DNA of 24,603 nucleotides from positions 2,697-27,299 of the forward strand of contig DLMG01000206.1 in NCBI GenBank assembly GCA_002479245.1. The letters are read 5' to 3'. Below, in pieces: positions 15,773-24,603 of this stretch; position 1 is the first letter of the stretch; each line of letters opens with the position of its first letter. The translations under genes were made by a program, and so were the position numbers. This stretch comes from Verrucomicrobia subdivision 3 bacterium UBA7542 (GTDB lineage Bacteria > Verrucomicrobiota > Verrucomicrobiia > Limisphaerales > UBA11358). The notes beneath the pieces are model-generated. The model worked only from the letters and a program-made list of their open reading frames with translations, was not told the origin of the DNA and searched no databases.

Positions 15773-17380
15773 TCATTTTACGTAATTGTACAAACCCCCG
15801 GTAACCCGGTCAGTTTCGTTCATGCGGGATCCGCTGCTGATCGTGGAGAAATCGTCGGAGTGTATGGCTTTGGTGATCGCATTCACCAGACTCTCGACAT
15901 CGTTGGACCTGGCAATCACCGCGGGTTCCAAGCCCAGGTTATCCAATGCCCACTTGATGCTGACATTGGCAATTGCCAGTCGTGTGCCCGGGAAGCGCGC
16001 CATTAACTTTGGCAGGTCAAACCGGGCATGGAAGTGTTCGATGGCCAGGCCGCTGGCGAAGACAATCCAGTCCGCGCCTTCTTCAACCAGCCTGGCGACA
16101 TCGCCGGTTGGGTCGCTCATTTCCGGTTTGGCGGCGTAGCACTCCACCGCGTCAACGATGGCCCCTGATTCCGCAAGCGCTTCCGGAACTTTTTCCCACG
16201 CCGATTCGCCGCGAAGCACCAGGAATCTTTGCCCGCGCATATCGCCGCACTTCTTGATGGCCTCCATGATCAGCCGCGTCTTGTGATCGGCGGCAACAGC
16301 CGCCGGGTGCAAGCGCCACTCGCGCAGTTTCTGCGCCGTCATCGGCCCGTACGTGCATAACCGCACGTTGCCGAGTTCGCGCAGGTCGTCGTAAGTCTGG
16401 AAAAAACGCGCGAAGAAAAATTCGATGCAAACAGGGCTGCTGAAGAGGATCCAGTCGTAGGATTTCAATTCAGCCAGCGCCTGATTCAGCCTCACGCCGT
16501 CCGCAGGCGGCCTCCAGCGGGTGGCAGGAACTTCCAGCACTTGTGCGCCGCGTTCGTGGAGCAAGGCCACCAAGGAACGCGCTAAATCAGCCCGCTGCGC
16601 GACAACCACGCGCCGGCCAAACAGTGGACGTTGTTCAAACCAGTTTAGCTTTTCCCGCAGGTTTACCACATTGCCAATCACCGTCACCGCTGGCGGAGGA
16701 AGGTTTGCCTGATCGGCCAGGTCTGCGATGGTGGAGAGCGTGCCAGCAACGGTCCTTTGCCGGCTCGTCGTGCCCCGGCTGACGATGGCGGCGGGCGTTT
16801 CCGCCAAACGCCCGTGGGCAATCAGCGTCGCCGCAATCTGGCGGATGTTTCTCAATCCCATCAGCACCACAATCGTGCCGGGAATGTTGGCGAGTTGTGC
16901 CCAGTCCACTTTGTTCGCCGGTGACGACGGTCCTTCGTGGCCGGTGACGATGATGACACTGGAGTTGTGATTCCGATGCGTCAGCGGAATGCCAGCGTAG
17001 CACGGCACAGATTGGATCGAAGAAACGCCGGGAACCACCTCGAATGAAATGCCCGCCTCGGCGAGCAACTCCGCCTCCTCACCGCCCCGGCCAAACAGGC
17101 AAGGATCTCCGCCCTTGAGTCGCACCACGCGTTTGCCTTCACGCGCTTTGGCAAGAAGGAGCGCGTTCAGCTCATCCTGTGACACGCAGCGGGTACGGTC
17201 ATGTTTGCCGCCGTAAATGATTTCCGCCGAGGCCGGCGCGAGGCGAAGCAGTTCGCGGTTGACCAAGCCGTCGTAAATCACCACTTCGGCGCGGGCGAGC
17301 AACTCAACGCCGCGCACGGTGAACAATCCAGTGTCACCAGGACCAGCTCCTACCAGATAGACAATGCCTTGGTTTGCCAT
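15773..17380 (-). CDS. Uroporphyrinogen-III C-methyltransferase / uroporphyrinogen-III synthase fusion (CobA-HemD)
   Basis: I chose the ATG at 17378-17380 (MANQGIVYLVGAGPGD..., 535 residues). An upstream TTG at 17404 would add eight residues overlapping cysN. The N-terminal half is a SAM-dependent uroporphyrinogen-III methyltransferase with VGAGPGDTGLFTVRG, YDGLV, VRLKGGDPCLFGRGGEEAE and VVPGVSSIQSVPCYAGIPLTHR, making precorrin-2. The C-terminal half (about 255-515) has the weakly conserved HemD fold (FGRRVVVAQRADLARSLVALL, DWILFSSPVCIEFFFARF, DWIVFASGLAIEHF), closing the tetrapyrrole ring to uroporphyrinogen III. The fusion therefore channels hydroxymethylbilane to precorrin-2, the siroheme precursor needed by the sulfite reductase in the same operon. 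It lies 13 bp after cysN and no precorrin-2 dehydrogenase/ferrochelatase is visible here. Such fusions are known in several phyla. Confidence 0.92.
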   Translation of the reverse strand: MANQGIVYLVGAGPGDTGLFTVRGVELLARAEVVIYDGLVNRELLRLAPASAEIIYGGKHDRTRCVSQDELNALLLAKAREGKRVVRLKGGDPCLFGRGGEEAELLAEAGISFEVVPGVSSIQSVPCYAGIPLTHRNHNSSVIIVTGHEGPSSPANKVDWAQLANIPGTIVVLMGLRNIRQIAATLIAHGRLAETPAAIVSRGTTSRQRTVAGTLSTIADLADQANLPPPAVTVIGNVVNLREKLNWFEQRPLFGRRVVVAQRADLARSLVALLHERGAQVLEVPATRWRPPADGVRLNQALAELKSYDWILFSSPVCIEFFFARFFQTYDDLRELGNVRLCTYGPMTAQKLREWRLHPAAVAADHKTRLIMEAIKKCGDMRGQRFLVLRGESAWEKVPEALAESGAIVDAVECYAAKPEMSDPTGDVARLVEEGADWIVFASGLAIEHFHARFDLPKLMARFPGTRLAIANVSIKWALDNLGLEPAVIARSNDVESLVNAITKAIHSDDFSTISSGSRMNETDRVTGGLYNYVK

Positions 17381-17393
17381 AGACGGATCTTTT

Positions 17394-18701
17394 TCAAATC
17401 GCAAAGTCGTTGTACTCGGGTTTCACGATTTCCATGGGCGGGAAAAGCATGCCAGCACCGGCGGTCGCGTTTGCGCCCGGTTCAATCAGAATGAACGAGC
17501 CGGTCAGACGGTTCGTCGCGTAACCGTCGAAGATGAGCGGCTTGGAAGTCTTCAGACGGATTTCGCCGATGTCGTTCAACGCGAGTTCCGGAGCATCAGG
17601 TTCCGGCTCGAAGGTGGAGACGTTGATGCGATCTTCAATGTCCGTGATGACGGCCTGGACGGTTTGCGTGGTGTGCTTCAGGAAATATTTTTTGCCGCGC
17701 TGAAGCGGATGCGTATGCATCCAACAAACTCTGGCGTGCAGGTCGGTGCTCATGCCGGGAAGGTTTTCCCGGCCGATGATCATGTCGCCACGGCTGACGT
17801 CAATGTCGTGTTCGAGCACCAAGGTGACAGGTTGCGGGCAGAAGGCTTCCTGGAGTGAACCGTCGTAAATCCAGATGTCCTTCACGGTGCTCCTCAATCC
17901 GCCAGGCAGCACCATCACTTTCTGCCCGATCTTCACGATGCCACCGGCGATTTGCCCGCTGAACCCGCGGAAGTCGTGAAGCTTCGGATCGCGCGGGTTG
18001 TTGGGACGATTGACCCATTGCACGGGAAAACGGAATGCACTTAAATTCCAATCGCTGGCGATGTGGACGTTCTCCAAATGACCGAGCAGCGTCGGGCCTT
18101 CGTACCATGGTGTGTGTTTCGAGAATTCGACGACGTTATCGCCATTGAGCGCGCTGATGGGAATGAACTTCACGTCCCGGAACACATCGAGCCGCGGCAG
18201 AAAATCTTCAAATTGATCGCGGATTTCCCGAAAACGCTCCCGGCTCCAATCCACCAAATCCATTTTGTTCACGGCGATCACCAGGTGCGGGATGCCGAGC
18301 AGCGCTGAAATGTAGGTGTGTCGCCGGCTCTGCTCGATGACTCCCTGACGCGCGTCCACCAGCACGATGGACAGGTTCGCGGTGGATGCGCCCGTGACCA
18401 TGTTGCGCGTGTATTGCACGTGGCCCGGCGTGTCGGCGACGATGAACTTGCGGCGCGGCGTGGCAAAATAACGATACGCCACGTCAATCGTTATGCCCTG
18501 CTCGCGCTCGGCGCGCAGGCCATCGGTGAGATTCGCAAGATTGATCTGGCCGCCGCCCGTGATGTCGGCGGAGCGTTCGAGCGCCTCAAGCTGGTCCTCC
18601 ATGAGGTTCTTGGAATCGTAAAGCAGCCGGCCGATGAGCGTGGACTTGCCGTCGTCCACGCTGCCGCAGGTGTTGAACCGGAGGATTTCAATCGGATGCA
18701 T
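17394..18701 (-). CDS. cysN: Sulfate adenylyltransferase subunit 1 (GTPase), without APS kinase domain
   Basis: CysN is the GTPase that drives the CysD ATP sulfurylase reaction (sulfate + ATP to APS). G1 is GSVDDGKST, G3 is ADTPGHVQYTRNM and G4 is NKMD; the switch region AEREQGITIDVAYRYF and the C-terminal EF-Tu-like barrels are all present. I chose the ATG at 18699-18701 (MHPIEILRFNTCGSVDDGKS), 435 residues. A TTG at 18728, overlapping the cysD stop, would add nine residues and is possible. The protein ends at the barrel domain (KPEYNDFAI), so it is a stand-alone CysN and not the NodQ-type fusion with APS kinase (CysC). It follows cysD directly and precedes cobA-hemD by 13 bp. Confidence 0.93.
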   Translation of the reverse strand: MHPIEILRFNTCGSVDDGKSTLIGRLLYDSKNLMEDQLEALERSADITGGGQINLANLTDGLRAEREQGITIDVAYRYFATPRRKFIVADTPGHVQYTRNMVTGASTANLSIVLVDARQGVIEQSRRHTYISALLGIPHLVIAVNKMDLVDWSRERFREIRDQFEDFLPRLDVFRDVKFIPISALNGDNVVEFSKHTPWYEGPTLLGHLENVHIASDWNLSAFRFPVQWVNRPNNPRDPKLHDFRGFSGQIAGGIVKIGQKVMVLPGGLRSTVKDIWIYDGSLQEAFCPQPVTLVLEHDIDVSRGDMIIGRENLPGMSTDLHARVCWMHTHPLQRGKKYFLKHTTQTVQAVITDIEDRINVSTFEPEPDAPELALNDIGEIRLKTSKPLIFDGYATNRLTGSFILIEPGANATAGAGMLFPPMEIVKPEYNDFAI

Positions 18702-18724
18702 GGTCAGAGATGGGGAATCGGAAC

Positions 18725-19627
18725 TCAAAAATACCCGGCTTTCTTCCGGTCTTCCATCGCGGCATCGCCGGCCTTGTCATCGGCCCGCGAACCGCGTTCG
18801 GTCACACGCGCGGCGGCAATTTCGGCAATGATGTCGTCCACGCTGTCGGCCCGGCTCTCGACCATGCCGGTGCTGATGATGTCGCCGATGGTTCGGACGC
18901 GAACGACGAGTTCTTCCACGCGCTCGCCGTTCCGTGGCGGCACGAGGTCATTTACCGGTAACCACTGGCCGTGACGGCGGACACATTTCCGACGATGACT
19001 GAAATAAATCATCGGGACTTCCAGATTCTCTTTGCGGATGTATTCCCACACATCCATCTCGGTCCAATTCGAGAGCGGGAACACGCGCATGTTTTCACCC
19101 GGATTGACGCGGGCGTTGTAGAGATTCCAGATTTCCGGGCGCTGATTTTTCGGATCCCACTGGCCAAAGCCGTCACGGAAACTGAAGAATCGCTCCTTGG
19201 CGCGGGCTTTTTCCTCGTCGCGCCGCGCGCCGCCGATGCAGCAGTCGAAACGGAATTCCTCGATGGCGGCCAGCAGCGTGGGAATCTGCAAACGATTGCG
19301 GCTGATTTCACCCGGCGAGGGAATGGCGATGCCTTTACTGATTGCGTCTTCGACTTTGCGCACAATGAGTTTCGCGCCGAGTTGCTGCGCGCGGCGGTCG
19401 CGAAACTCGTTCAGCTCCGGAAAGTGATGCCCTGTGTCCACGTTGAGGAACGGCATCGGGATGTCGGACGGGCGGAACGCCTTTTCCGCGAGACGCAGGA
19501 GGCAAATGGAATCCTTGCCGCCGGAGAACAGGAGCGCGGGCCGGTCAAATTCCGCTGCGACCTCGCGCATGACGTGAATCGCTTCCGCTTCGAGATATTG
19601 AAGATGGTCGAGATGATACGAATTCAT
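18725..19627 (-). CDS. cysD: Sulfate adenylyltransferase subunit 2
   Basis: CysD is the catalytic subunit of heterodimeric ATP sulfurylase. This 300-residue protein has the P-loop of the adenylyltransferase/PAPS reductase family, LLFSGGKDSICLLRLAEKAF, plus VDTGHHFPELNEFRDRRA, CIGGARRDEEKARAKERFFSFRD and WTEMDVWEYIRKENLEVP, all highly conserved in CysD. The C-terminus ends DKAGDAAMEDRKKAGYF, the usual form. The start is ATG with the typical N-terminus MNSYHLDHLQYLEAEAIHVMREVAAEF. It acts with CysN in the cytoplasm. cysN follows immediately and cysH precedes it by 33 bp, so all are in one operon. Confidence 0.96.
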   Translation of the reverse strand: MNSYHLDHLQYLEAEAIHVMREVAAEFDRPALLFSGGKDSICLLRLAEKAFRPSDIPMPFLNVDTGHHFPELNEFRDRRAQQLGAKLIVRKVEDAISKGIAIPSPGEISRNRLQIPTLLAAIEEFRFDCCIGGARRDEEKARAKERFFSFRDGFGQWDPKNQRPEIWNLYNARVNPGENMRVFPLSNWTEMDVWEYIRKENLEVPMIYFSHRRKCVRRHGQWLPVNDLVPPRNGERVEELVVRVRTIGDIISTGMVESRADSVDDIIAEIAAARVTERGSRADDKAGDAAMEDRKKAGYF

Positions 19628-19660
19628 TTTCGGTTACGCGGATGATTCCCGATTCAGCCG

Positions 19661-20332
19661 TCAAATGCCAGCACCGGATGAAACCACGGCGTCCGCGCCC
19701 CAACTTGCGTGCAGACCGCATTCACGCTTCTCGTCGGCTTTTGCGGGATCGAAGTAATCCCACTCGCTCGGAAGGTTATACTGCTTCAAATAATTCTCCA
19801 TGTCCGTGTCGCTCCAGTAAAACACGGGGTTGACCTTGAGCGTATTGTAATTCTTGTCCTCGGAAACGATGTCGAGGCCCGCCCGGCTTGGATTTTGCAC
19901 TTTACGTAGCGCAGTAATCCAGACGTCCGGCGACAATTCCTTCATGCCGCGTTGAAATGGTTCGAGCTTCATCACGGCGCTGAACGTCTTCAGTCCAGCC
20001 TCGTCGTCGGTGGTCGGAATCGGTCCGAAAACCGCATCGCGATGCGCGGCGGAAATTTTCGGCAGGCAAAGCTTGAGATTCAACTTGAGGATTTTTTTTA
20101 ACTGCTCGGCGTGCGTGTAAGTCGCCGGACGATTGTACCCGTGATCCACCCACAGCACCGGAATGTCCGGCTGCACCTGCACGCAGAGATGCAGAATGAC
20201 TGCCTCGTAAGGACGAAAATTCGTCGAAATAATCGCACGCCCCCGGGCCTGTACGATGGCCCAGCGGACGATTTCGAGCGGCGATTGGGAACGCAACTCG
20301 GCGTTGGCTTTGGCGATTTGGTCGGGAGTCAT
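19661..20332 (-). CDS. cysH: Phosphoadenylyl-sulfate (PAPS) reductase
   Basis: This 223-residue enzyme reduces activated sulfate to sulfite with thioredoxin or glutaredoxin. The nucleotide-binding part (IISTNFRPYEAVILHLCVQV, VLWVDHGYNRPATYTHAEQL) and the C-terminal catalytic motif RECGLHASWG with Cys205 are visible. The paired cysteines (CCxxRK) that bind the 4Fe-4S cluster in APS reductases are absent: the corresponding stretch reads WITALRKVQNPSR, as in enterobacterial PAPS reductases. PAPS is therefore the expected substrate, which requires an APS kinase encoded elsewhere. The start is ATG, 6 bp after the sulfite reductase stop, and cysD follows 33 bp later. The length is slightly below that of the E. 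coli enzyme (about 244), mostly at the N-terminus. Confidence 0.9.
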   Translation of the reverse strand: MTPDQIAKANAELRSQSPLEIVRWAIVQARGRAIISTNFRPYEAVILHLCVQVQPDIPVLWVDHGYNRPATYTHAEQLKKILKLNLKLCLPKISAAHRDAVFGPIPTTDDEAGLKTFSAVMKLEPFQRGMKELSPDVWITALRKVQNPSRAGLDIVSEDKNYNTLKVNPVFYWSDTDMENYLKQYNLPSEWDYFDPAKADEKRECGLHASWGADAVVSSGAGI

Positions 20333-20338
20333 GAAAAA

Positions 20339-22012
20339 TCAGTTCGCAGCGGCGGGTTGCTCTTTCCACAACACTCGCTCGACCCAGTCGCCAAAACGTT
20401 CGCCGTTGTTGCGCTCTTTCGCATAGCGCGCGAGGACGGGGCGCAATTCGTTTTCGATGTCGGCGTCCTTGACCATGTCTTTCCAAACGCGGTTGAGGCG
20501 TGTGCCGGACGTGTCGCCGCCAAGCCAGACCTGATAGCGTCCCGGAGCTTTGCCGACGAATGCGATCTCCGCCATGTAAGGCCGCGAACAGCCGTTCGGG
20601 CAGCCGGTGGAACGGATGATGATTTCCTGTCCGGCAAGCCCGGCTTCGGCACAAAGCTTTTCAATGCGATCAATCAATCCGGGCAACATGCGCTCGGATT
20701 CCGCCAGCGCGAGACCGCAGGTGGGCAGCGCGGGGCAGGCCATCGAAGCCGCGTGCAACACGCTCGCCTGATTTTCGGTCTTCACGCCATGCTGTGCAAG
20801 AACCGCATTGATGCCGGTCTTGTCGGCATCGGACACGTTCGCAAGAATCACGTTTTGGTTCGCGGACAAGCGGAACTCGATGCCGGAAAATTTCTCCGCA
20901 ATCTGGCGCAACGCGGTTTTCTGCGCGTCCTTCACCCGGCCCATCCCGACGAACAGCGTGAGAAACCATTTCTCATCCACGGCCTTGTACCAGCCATAGA
21001 GGTCGCTGGTGGTCGTGAATTTGTAAGGCTTCGCCGGCTCAAGCATGATGCCGGCGCGTTTGTTCACTTCGTCGCGCATGAATTCCACGCCGCGCTCGGC
21101 CACAACGTATTTGAGGCGCGCGCGCTTGCGGTCGGCGCGGTTGCCGAAATCGCGGTGAATCGTCAGCACGGCCTTTGCAACCTCGATGAGTTTGTCCGGC
21201 GTGAAAAAGCCGATGACATCCGCAAGGCGCGGATAAGTTTGCTCATTGCCGTGGCTGCGGCCCATGCCTCCACCGACGGCGAGGTTGTAACCAATACGCT
21301 GGTTGTTCTCGACGATGGCGATGAACCCAAGGCAGTTCGTGAAAACATCCAGGTCGTTCACCGGTGGAATTACGAAGGCGATTTTGAGTTTGCGCGGCAG
21401 ATAAGTTTTGCCGTAGAGCGGGTCCGTGAAATCCTTGTTCGCCGGGTCGTCAAGGTTGAGCTGCACGCCGTCAATCCAGATGGCGTGATATGCCCTGGTC
21501 TGCGGACGCAGTGCCCCGGCCACGCGGACGCAATCCTCGAACACCTGCTGGCGTGCGCTGGTGTAGGCGGGCGTGGGCGGCGCGAGCACGTTCCGGTTCA
21601 CGTCGCCGCACGCGGCGAGCGTGGAGAGCAGTGACTCGTTGATTTTTTTGATGAGTGCCCGCAGCCCGGATTTCACGACGCCGTGAAATTGGATGCTCTG
21701 GCGCGTGGTGATGCGGAGCGTGTTGTTGCCGTATTGCGAGGCGAGGTCGTCGAACACGCACCACTGCTTCGGCGTCATCACGCCGCCGGGAATGCGTCCG
21801 CGGATCATCATGATGTATTTTTTGCCCTGCTTGCGCAAATCGCGGTCGTCCTGCTGGTAAACGCCGTGAAATTTGAGGAGTTGCACGTCATCCTCCGAAA
21901 AATGGTTCGCCTGCGGGTCCGCCAGCGTGGACGCGACGGTCCCGGCGAGGGTAGGCCCGTTTTCCTTGAGCAATTCGTTGGCGGTGACCTTGGTGGCGGG
22001 GGTTTCGTTCAT
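20339..22012 (-). CDS. cysI: Assimilatory sulfite reductase hemoprotein subunit (CysI-like)
   Basis: This 557-residue siroheme/4Fe-4S enzyme reduces sulfite to sulfide with six electrons. The two half-repeats of the sulfite/nitrite reductase family are visible. Cluster and siroheme ligands are Cys426 and Cys432 (ACPALPTCGLALAESER) and Cys471 and Cys475 (STGCPNGCSRP). CysI-specific signs are NLAVGGGMGRSHGNEQTYPR, GKAPGRYQVWLGGDTSGTR and LRITTRQSIQFHGVVK. A nitrite reductase or ferredoxin-type Sir is less likely given these motifs. No CysJ flavoprotein gene is in the window, so the electron donor must be encoded elsewhere or be ferredoxin. The start is ATG, 23 bp after the metX-metW stop. The operon also encodes CobA-HemD, which would supply its cofactor precursor. 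Confidence 0.93.
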   Translation of the reverse strand: MNETPATKVTANELLKENGPTLAGTVASTLADPQANHFSEDDVQLLKFHGVYQQDDRDLRKQGKKYIMMIRGRIPGGVMTPKQWCVFDDLASQYGNNTLRITTRQSIQFHGVVKSGLRALIKKINESLLSTLAACGDVNRNVLAPPTPAYTSARQQVFEDCVRVAGALRPQTRAYHAIWIDGVQLNLDDPANKDFTDPLYGKTYLPRKLKIAFVIPPVNDLDVFTNCLGFIAIVENNQRIGYNLAVGGGMGRSHGNEQTYPRLADVIGFFTPDKLIEVAKAVLTIHRDFGNRADRKRARLKYVVAERGVEFMRDEVNKRAGIMLEPAKPYKFTTTSDLYGWYKAVDEKWFLTLFVGMGRVKDAQKTALRQIAEKFSGIEFRLSANQNVILANVSDADKTGINAVLAQHGVKTENQASVLHAASMACPALPTCGLALAESERMLPGLIDRIEKLCAEAGLAGQEIIIRSTGCPNGCSRPYMAEIAFVGKAPGRYQVWLGGDTSGTRLNRVWKDMVKDADIENELRPVLARYAKERNNGERFGDWVERVLWKEQPAAAN

Positions 22013-22035
22013 ACGATCTTTTTGTTCTTCAACAT

Positions 22036-23907
22036 TTAAAATTGAACTTGTCTGCGGGCCTCCCCGGCGGGCGGACGCTGTTCCGATGATGACATTGTCC
22101 GGCTCTCGCGGCTGATCACGAAGATGGCCAGATCGGCGTTGAGATTCGGATCATTCGAGACTTCAACCCCGGCCTCCGTATCCAGGGCAATCCGACGGTA
22201 CACCCGGACGTTCTTGCTGCGGCAGAAGTCGTCGAAGTCGGCAATGGTAAGAAAACGGATGTTGGGCGTATTGTGCCATTCATAATGCAACACGCCGGCG
22301 GACTTGGGAGCGCGGCCGTCCTCGGCGAGCATGCGGCGCAGTTTGTGGTAGGCGAAATTCGGGAAACTGACGATGCCGGTGCGCCCGACGCGGAGCATTT
22401 CGTTGATGACGGCCTCCACGTCATGCACCGCCTGCAGGGTCTGGGAAAGCACAACGCAGTCAAATTGTTGATCGGCGAAAGAACGCAGGCCCTGGTTCAA
22501 ATCGGCCTGGACGACGTCGAGGTTGCGGCGGAGGGAAGCGAGAATTTTTTGTTCATCCAGTTCCACCCCGACCAACCGCCGGTGATTTTTCTCCTTGAGG
22601 CGCGCCAGCAATCTTCCCGAGCCGCAGCCGAGGTCGAGCACGCTCGCGCCGCCCGGAATCAGTTCAACGATGCGGTCGTAGTCGAGACGGCGTTGATGAA
22701 ATATGCTGGTCGGGGCGTGCGGCTCGTCTTGTGCGGCGGCGGCCGCGTTGGGGACCGCGGAGAGGTTGTCCAAAAAAGCCCGGATAATTTCGCCATAGGC
22801 GGCCAGGTCATCCGGCAGCAGGAAGGCGTCGTGGCCGCAGTTGCTTTGGACGTTGCAGTAGCTGACCTCGGCATTGTTGGCAAGGAGCGCCTGGGCGATG
22901 TCGCGGGACTGGTCGGGCGGAAACAGCCAGTCGCCGGAAAAGCTGATCACAAGCCAGCGGCAGCGGGCGCTGCGAAACGCGGCGGCCAGTTGTTCGGGCA
23001 TGCCGCCCAGGTCAAACAGATCCATGGCCAGCGAAAGCGTCAGGTAGCTGTTGGCGTCGAAACGCTCCACAAATTTCGTGCCTTGATAACCCAGGTACGA
23101 GCCGACGGAGAATTTCTTTTCAAACTGGATCGCGACGTCGCGCGGGTGGAGGCGATTGGCGTCGAATTTCTCGGTCATCGCCTCGCGCGAGAGATAGGTG
23201 ATGTGGCCGATCATCCGCGCGATGGCCAGGCCGACGTCGGGACCGTGCGGTTTGTCGTAGTACTGCCCTCCGTGAAAATGCGGATCATGCAGGATGGCAT
23301 TGCGGCCCACCACGTCAAACGCGAGCGACTGGCTGGTCAGTCTCGGCGAGGTGGCAATGGGGATGACGCCGCGGACCCAATCGGGATGGCGCGTGGCCCA
23401 GGTTAACGCCTGATGTCCGCCAACCGAGCCGCCGACAATGGCCAGCAACCGGCGGATGCCCAGGTGTTCCAGCAGCCGGCGCTGCACTTCGACCATGTCG
23501 CCGATGGTGACCGTGGGAAAACTCCGGCCATAGGGTTTTCCCGTTGCGGGATTGATGCTGCCAGGGCCGGTCGTGCCCCGGCAGCCGCCCAGCAGATTCG
23601 GGCAGATGACGAAGAAGCGGTTCGTGTCAATCGGCTTGCCGGGACCAACCACAATGTCCCACCAGCCGGGATCGTCTTCATCATTGTGCCGGGCAACGTG
23701 CGAATCGCCGCTGATGGCGTGGCAGACAAGCACGGCGTTGTCTTGGGCCGAGTTCAGTTGACCGTAGGTCTCGTACGCCACCGTCACGCCCGACAATTCG
23801 CCACCCAGCTCCAGCTTCAACACGCCGTCCAGCACGACTGATTGCACATGCCGCAACGGATTGGCGTGCCGGGCGTTGTCGCTGCTGTCAAAAAGTTTGT
23901 CGGACAT
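22036..23907 (-). CDS. metX: Homoserine O-acyltransferase fused to MetW methyltransferase-like domain
   Basis: This 623-residue protein joins two enzymes. Residues about 1-375 are MetX, an alpha/beta-hydrolase that acylates homoserine (usually with acetyl-CoA): the nucleophile is Ser161 in GGSVGGHQAL, with Asp326 in SGDWLFPP and His359 in CGHDAFL completing the triad, and LLGGCRGTTGPGSINPATGK is family-typical. After an Ala-rich linker (NAAAAAQDEPHAP), residues about 400-600 are MetW, a class I SAM methyltransferase-like protein with VLDLGCGSGRLLARL, GVELDE and LSQTLQAVHDVEAVINEMLRVGR. metX and metW are usually adjacent separate genes, and MetW is thought to aid MetX. The fusion fixes them in a 1:1 ratio. 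Acetyl rather than succinyl specificity is inferred, supported by metY 12 bp upstream. Confidence 0.93.
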   Translation of the reverse strand: MSDKLFDSSDNARHANPLRHVQSVVLDGVLKLELGGELSGVTVAYETYGQLNSAQDNAVLVCHAISGDSHVARHNDEDDPGWWDIVVGPGKPIDTNRFFVICPNLLGGCRGTTGPGSINPATGKPYGRSFPTVTIGDMVEVQRRLLEHLGIRRLLAIVGGSVGGHQALTWATRHPDWVRGVIPIATSPRLTSQSLAFDVVGRNAILHDPHFHGGQYYDKPHGPDVGLAIARMIGHITYLSREAMTEKFDANRLHPRDVAIQFEKKFSVGSYLGYQGTKFVERFDANSYLTLSLAMDLFDLGGMPEQLAAAFRSARCRWLVISFSGDWLFPPDQSRDIAQALLANNAEVSYCNVQSNCGHDAFLLPDDLAAYGEIIRAFLDNLSAVPNAAAAAQDEPHAPTSIFHQRRLDYDRIVELIPGGASVLDLGCGSGRLLARLKEKNHRRLVGVELDEQKILASLRRNLDVVQADLNQGLRSFADQQFDCVVLSQTLQAVHDVEAVINEMLRVGRTGIVSFPNFAYHKLRRMLAEDGRAPKSAGVLHYEWHNTPNIRFLTIADFDDFCRSKNVRVYRRIALDTEAGVEVSNDPNLNADLAIFVISRESRTMSSSEQRPPAGEARRQVQF

Positions 23908-23919
23908 GATGTTTCAGGC

Positions 23920-24603
<684 letters not shown>

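Noticed and set aside
20111..21634. Long plus-strand ORF of about 507 codons opposite cysI and cysH
   Set aside because: It lies fully antisense to conserved genes and its composition (Arg, His, Ala-rich) is typical of a shadow frame.

Overview
The window looks like a chromosomal segment of a free-living, polysaccharide-degrading bacterium, most plausibly a Verrucomicrobiota member (Limisphaerales/Pedosphaera-like). This is an inference from several traits together: secreted GH92, GH2, GH30 and GH63-like enzymes without SusC/SusD genes, a MetX-MetW fusion, a CobA-HemD fusion inside a sulfur operon, and weak or absent Shine-Dalgarno sequences. No rRNA, complete tRNA or CRISPR array is visible.

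Region 1 (1-8966, minus strand) is a glycan-degradation cluster. In transcription order it holds a secreted GH92 alpha-mannosidase, a large GH2 enzyme with a jelly-roll-like insertion, a second divergent GH92, and an MGH1/GH63-like enzyme that runs off the left edge. Two mannosidases, a beta-glycosidase and a GH63-like enzyme suggest attack on a mannose-containing glycan, perhaps N-glycan, but no substrate is proven. Base composition becomes AT-richer toward the left edge.

Region 2 (8967-12468) is a mixed, partly decayed junction. A plus-strand pair lies divergent from the mannosidase cluster: a GlcG/HbpS-like protein and a GH30 glycosidase. The GH30 frame is interrupted by one in-frame TGA exactly where the family usually has Cys. 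Beyond it is about 1 kb of broken small ORFs (a truncated HNH-like N-terminus, an unknown fragment, and a frameshifted ORF resembling the Trypco2 domain), a palindrome, a short direct repeat, and a piece that looks like the 3' end of a tRNA gene without its 5' half.

Region 3 (12469-24603, minus strand) is a nearly complete assimilatory sulfur and methionine block. Transcription runs metY (partial) > metX-metW fusion > cysI-like sulfite reductase > cysH > cysD > cysN > cobA-hemD. After a 327-bp gap come cysT > cysW > cysA and a 49-residue tail-anchored protein. The products import sulfate (CysTWA), activate it (CysDN), reduce it through PAPS to sulfite and sulfide (CysH, CysI), make the siroheme precursor CysI needs (CobA-HemD), and fix sulfide into O-acylhomoserine to give homocysteine (MetX, MetY). 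The block lacks a sulfate-binding protein, APS kinase and a CysJ-type flavoprotein.

The 327-bp gap contains a relic of the first ~20 codons of a metY-like gene just upstream of cysT. This suggests that cysTWA now sits behind a former metY promoter and leader. No clearly new multi-gene system is visible. The most unusual items are the TGA-for-Cys GH30, the metY relic, the GH2 domain insertion, and the decayed Trypco2/HNH/tRNA-end region.
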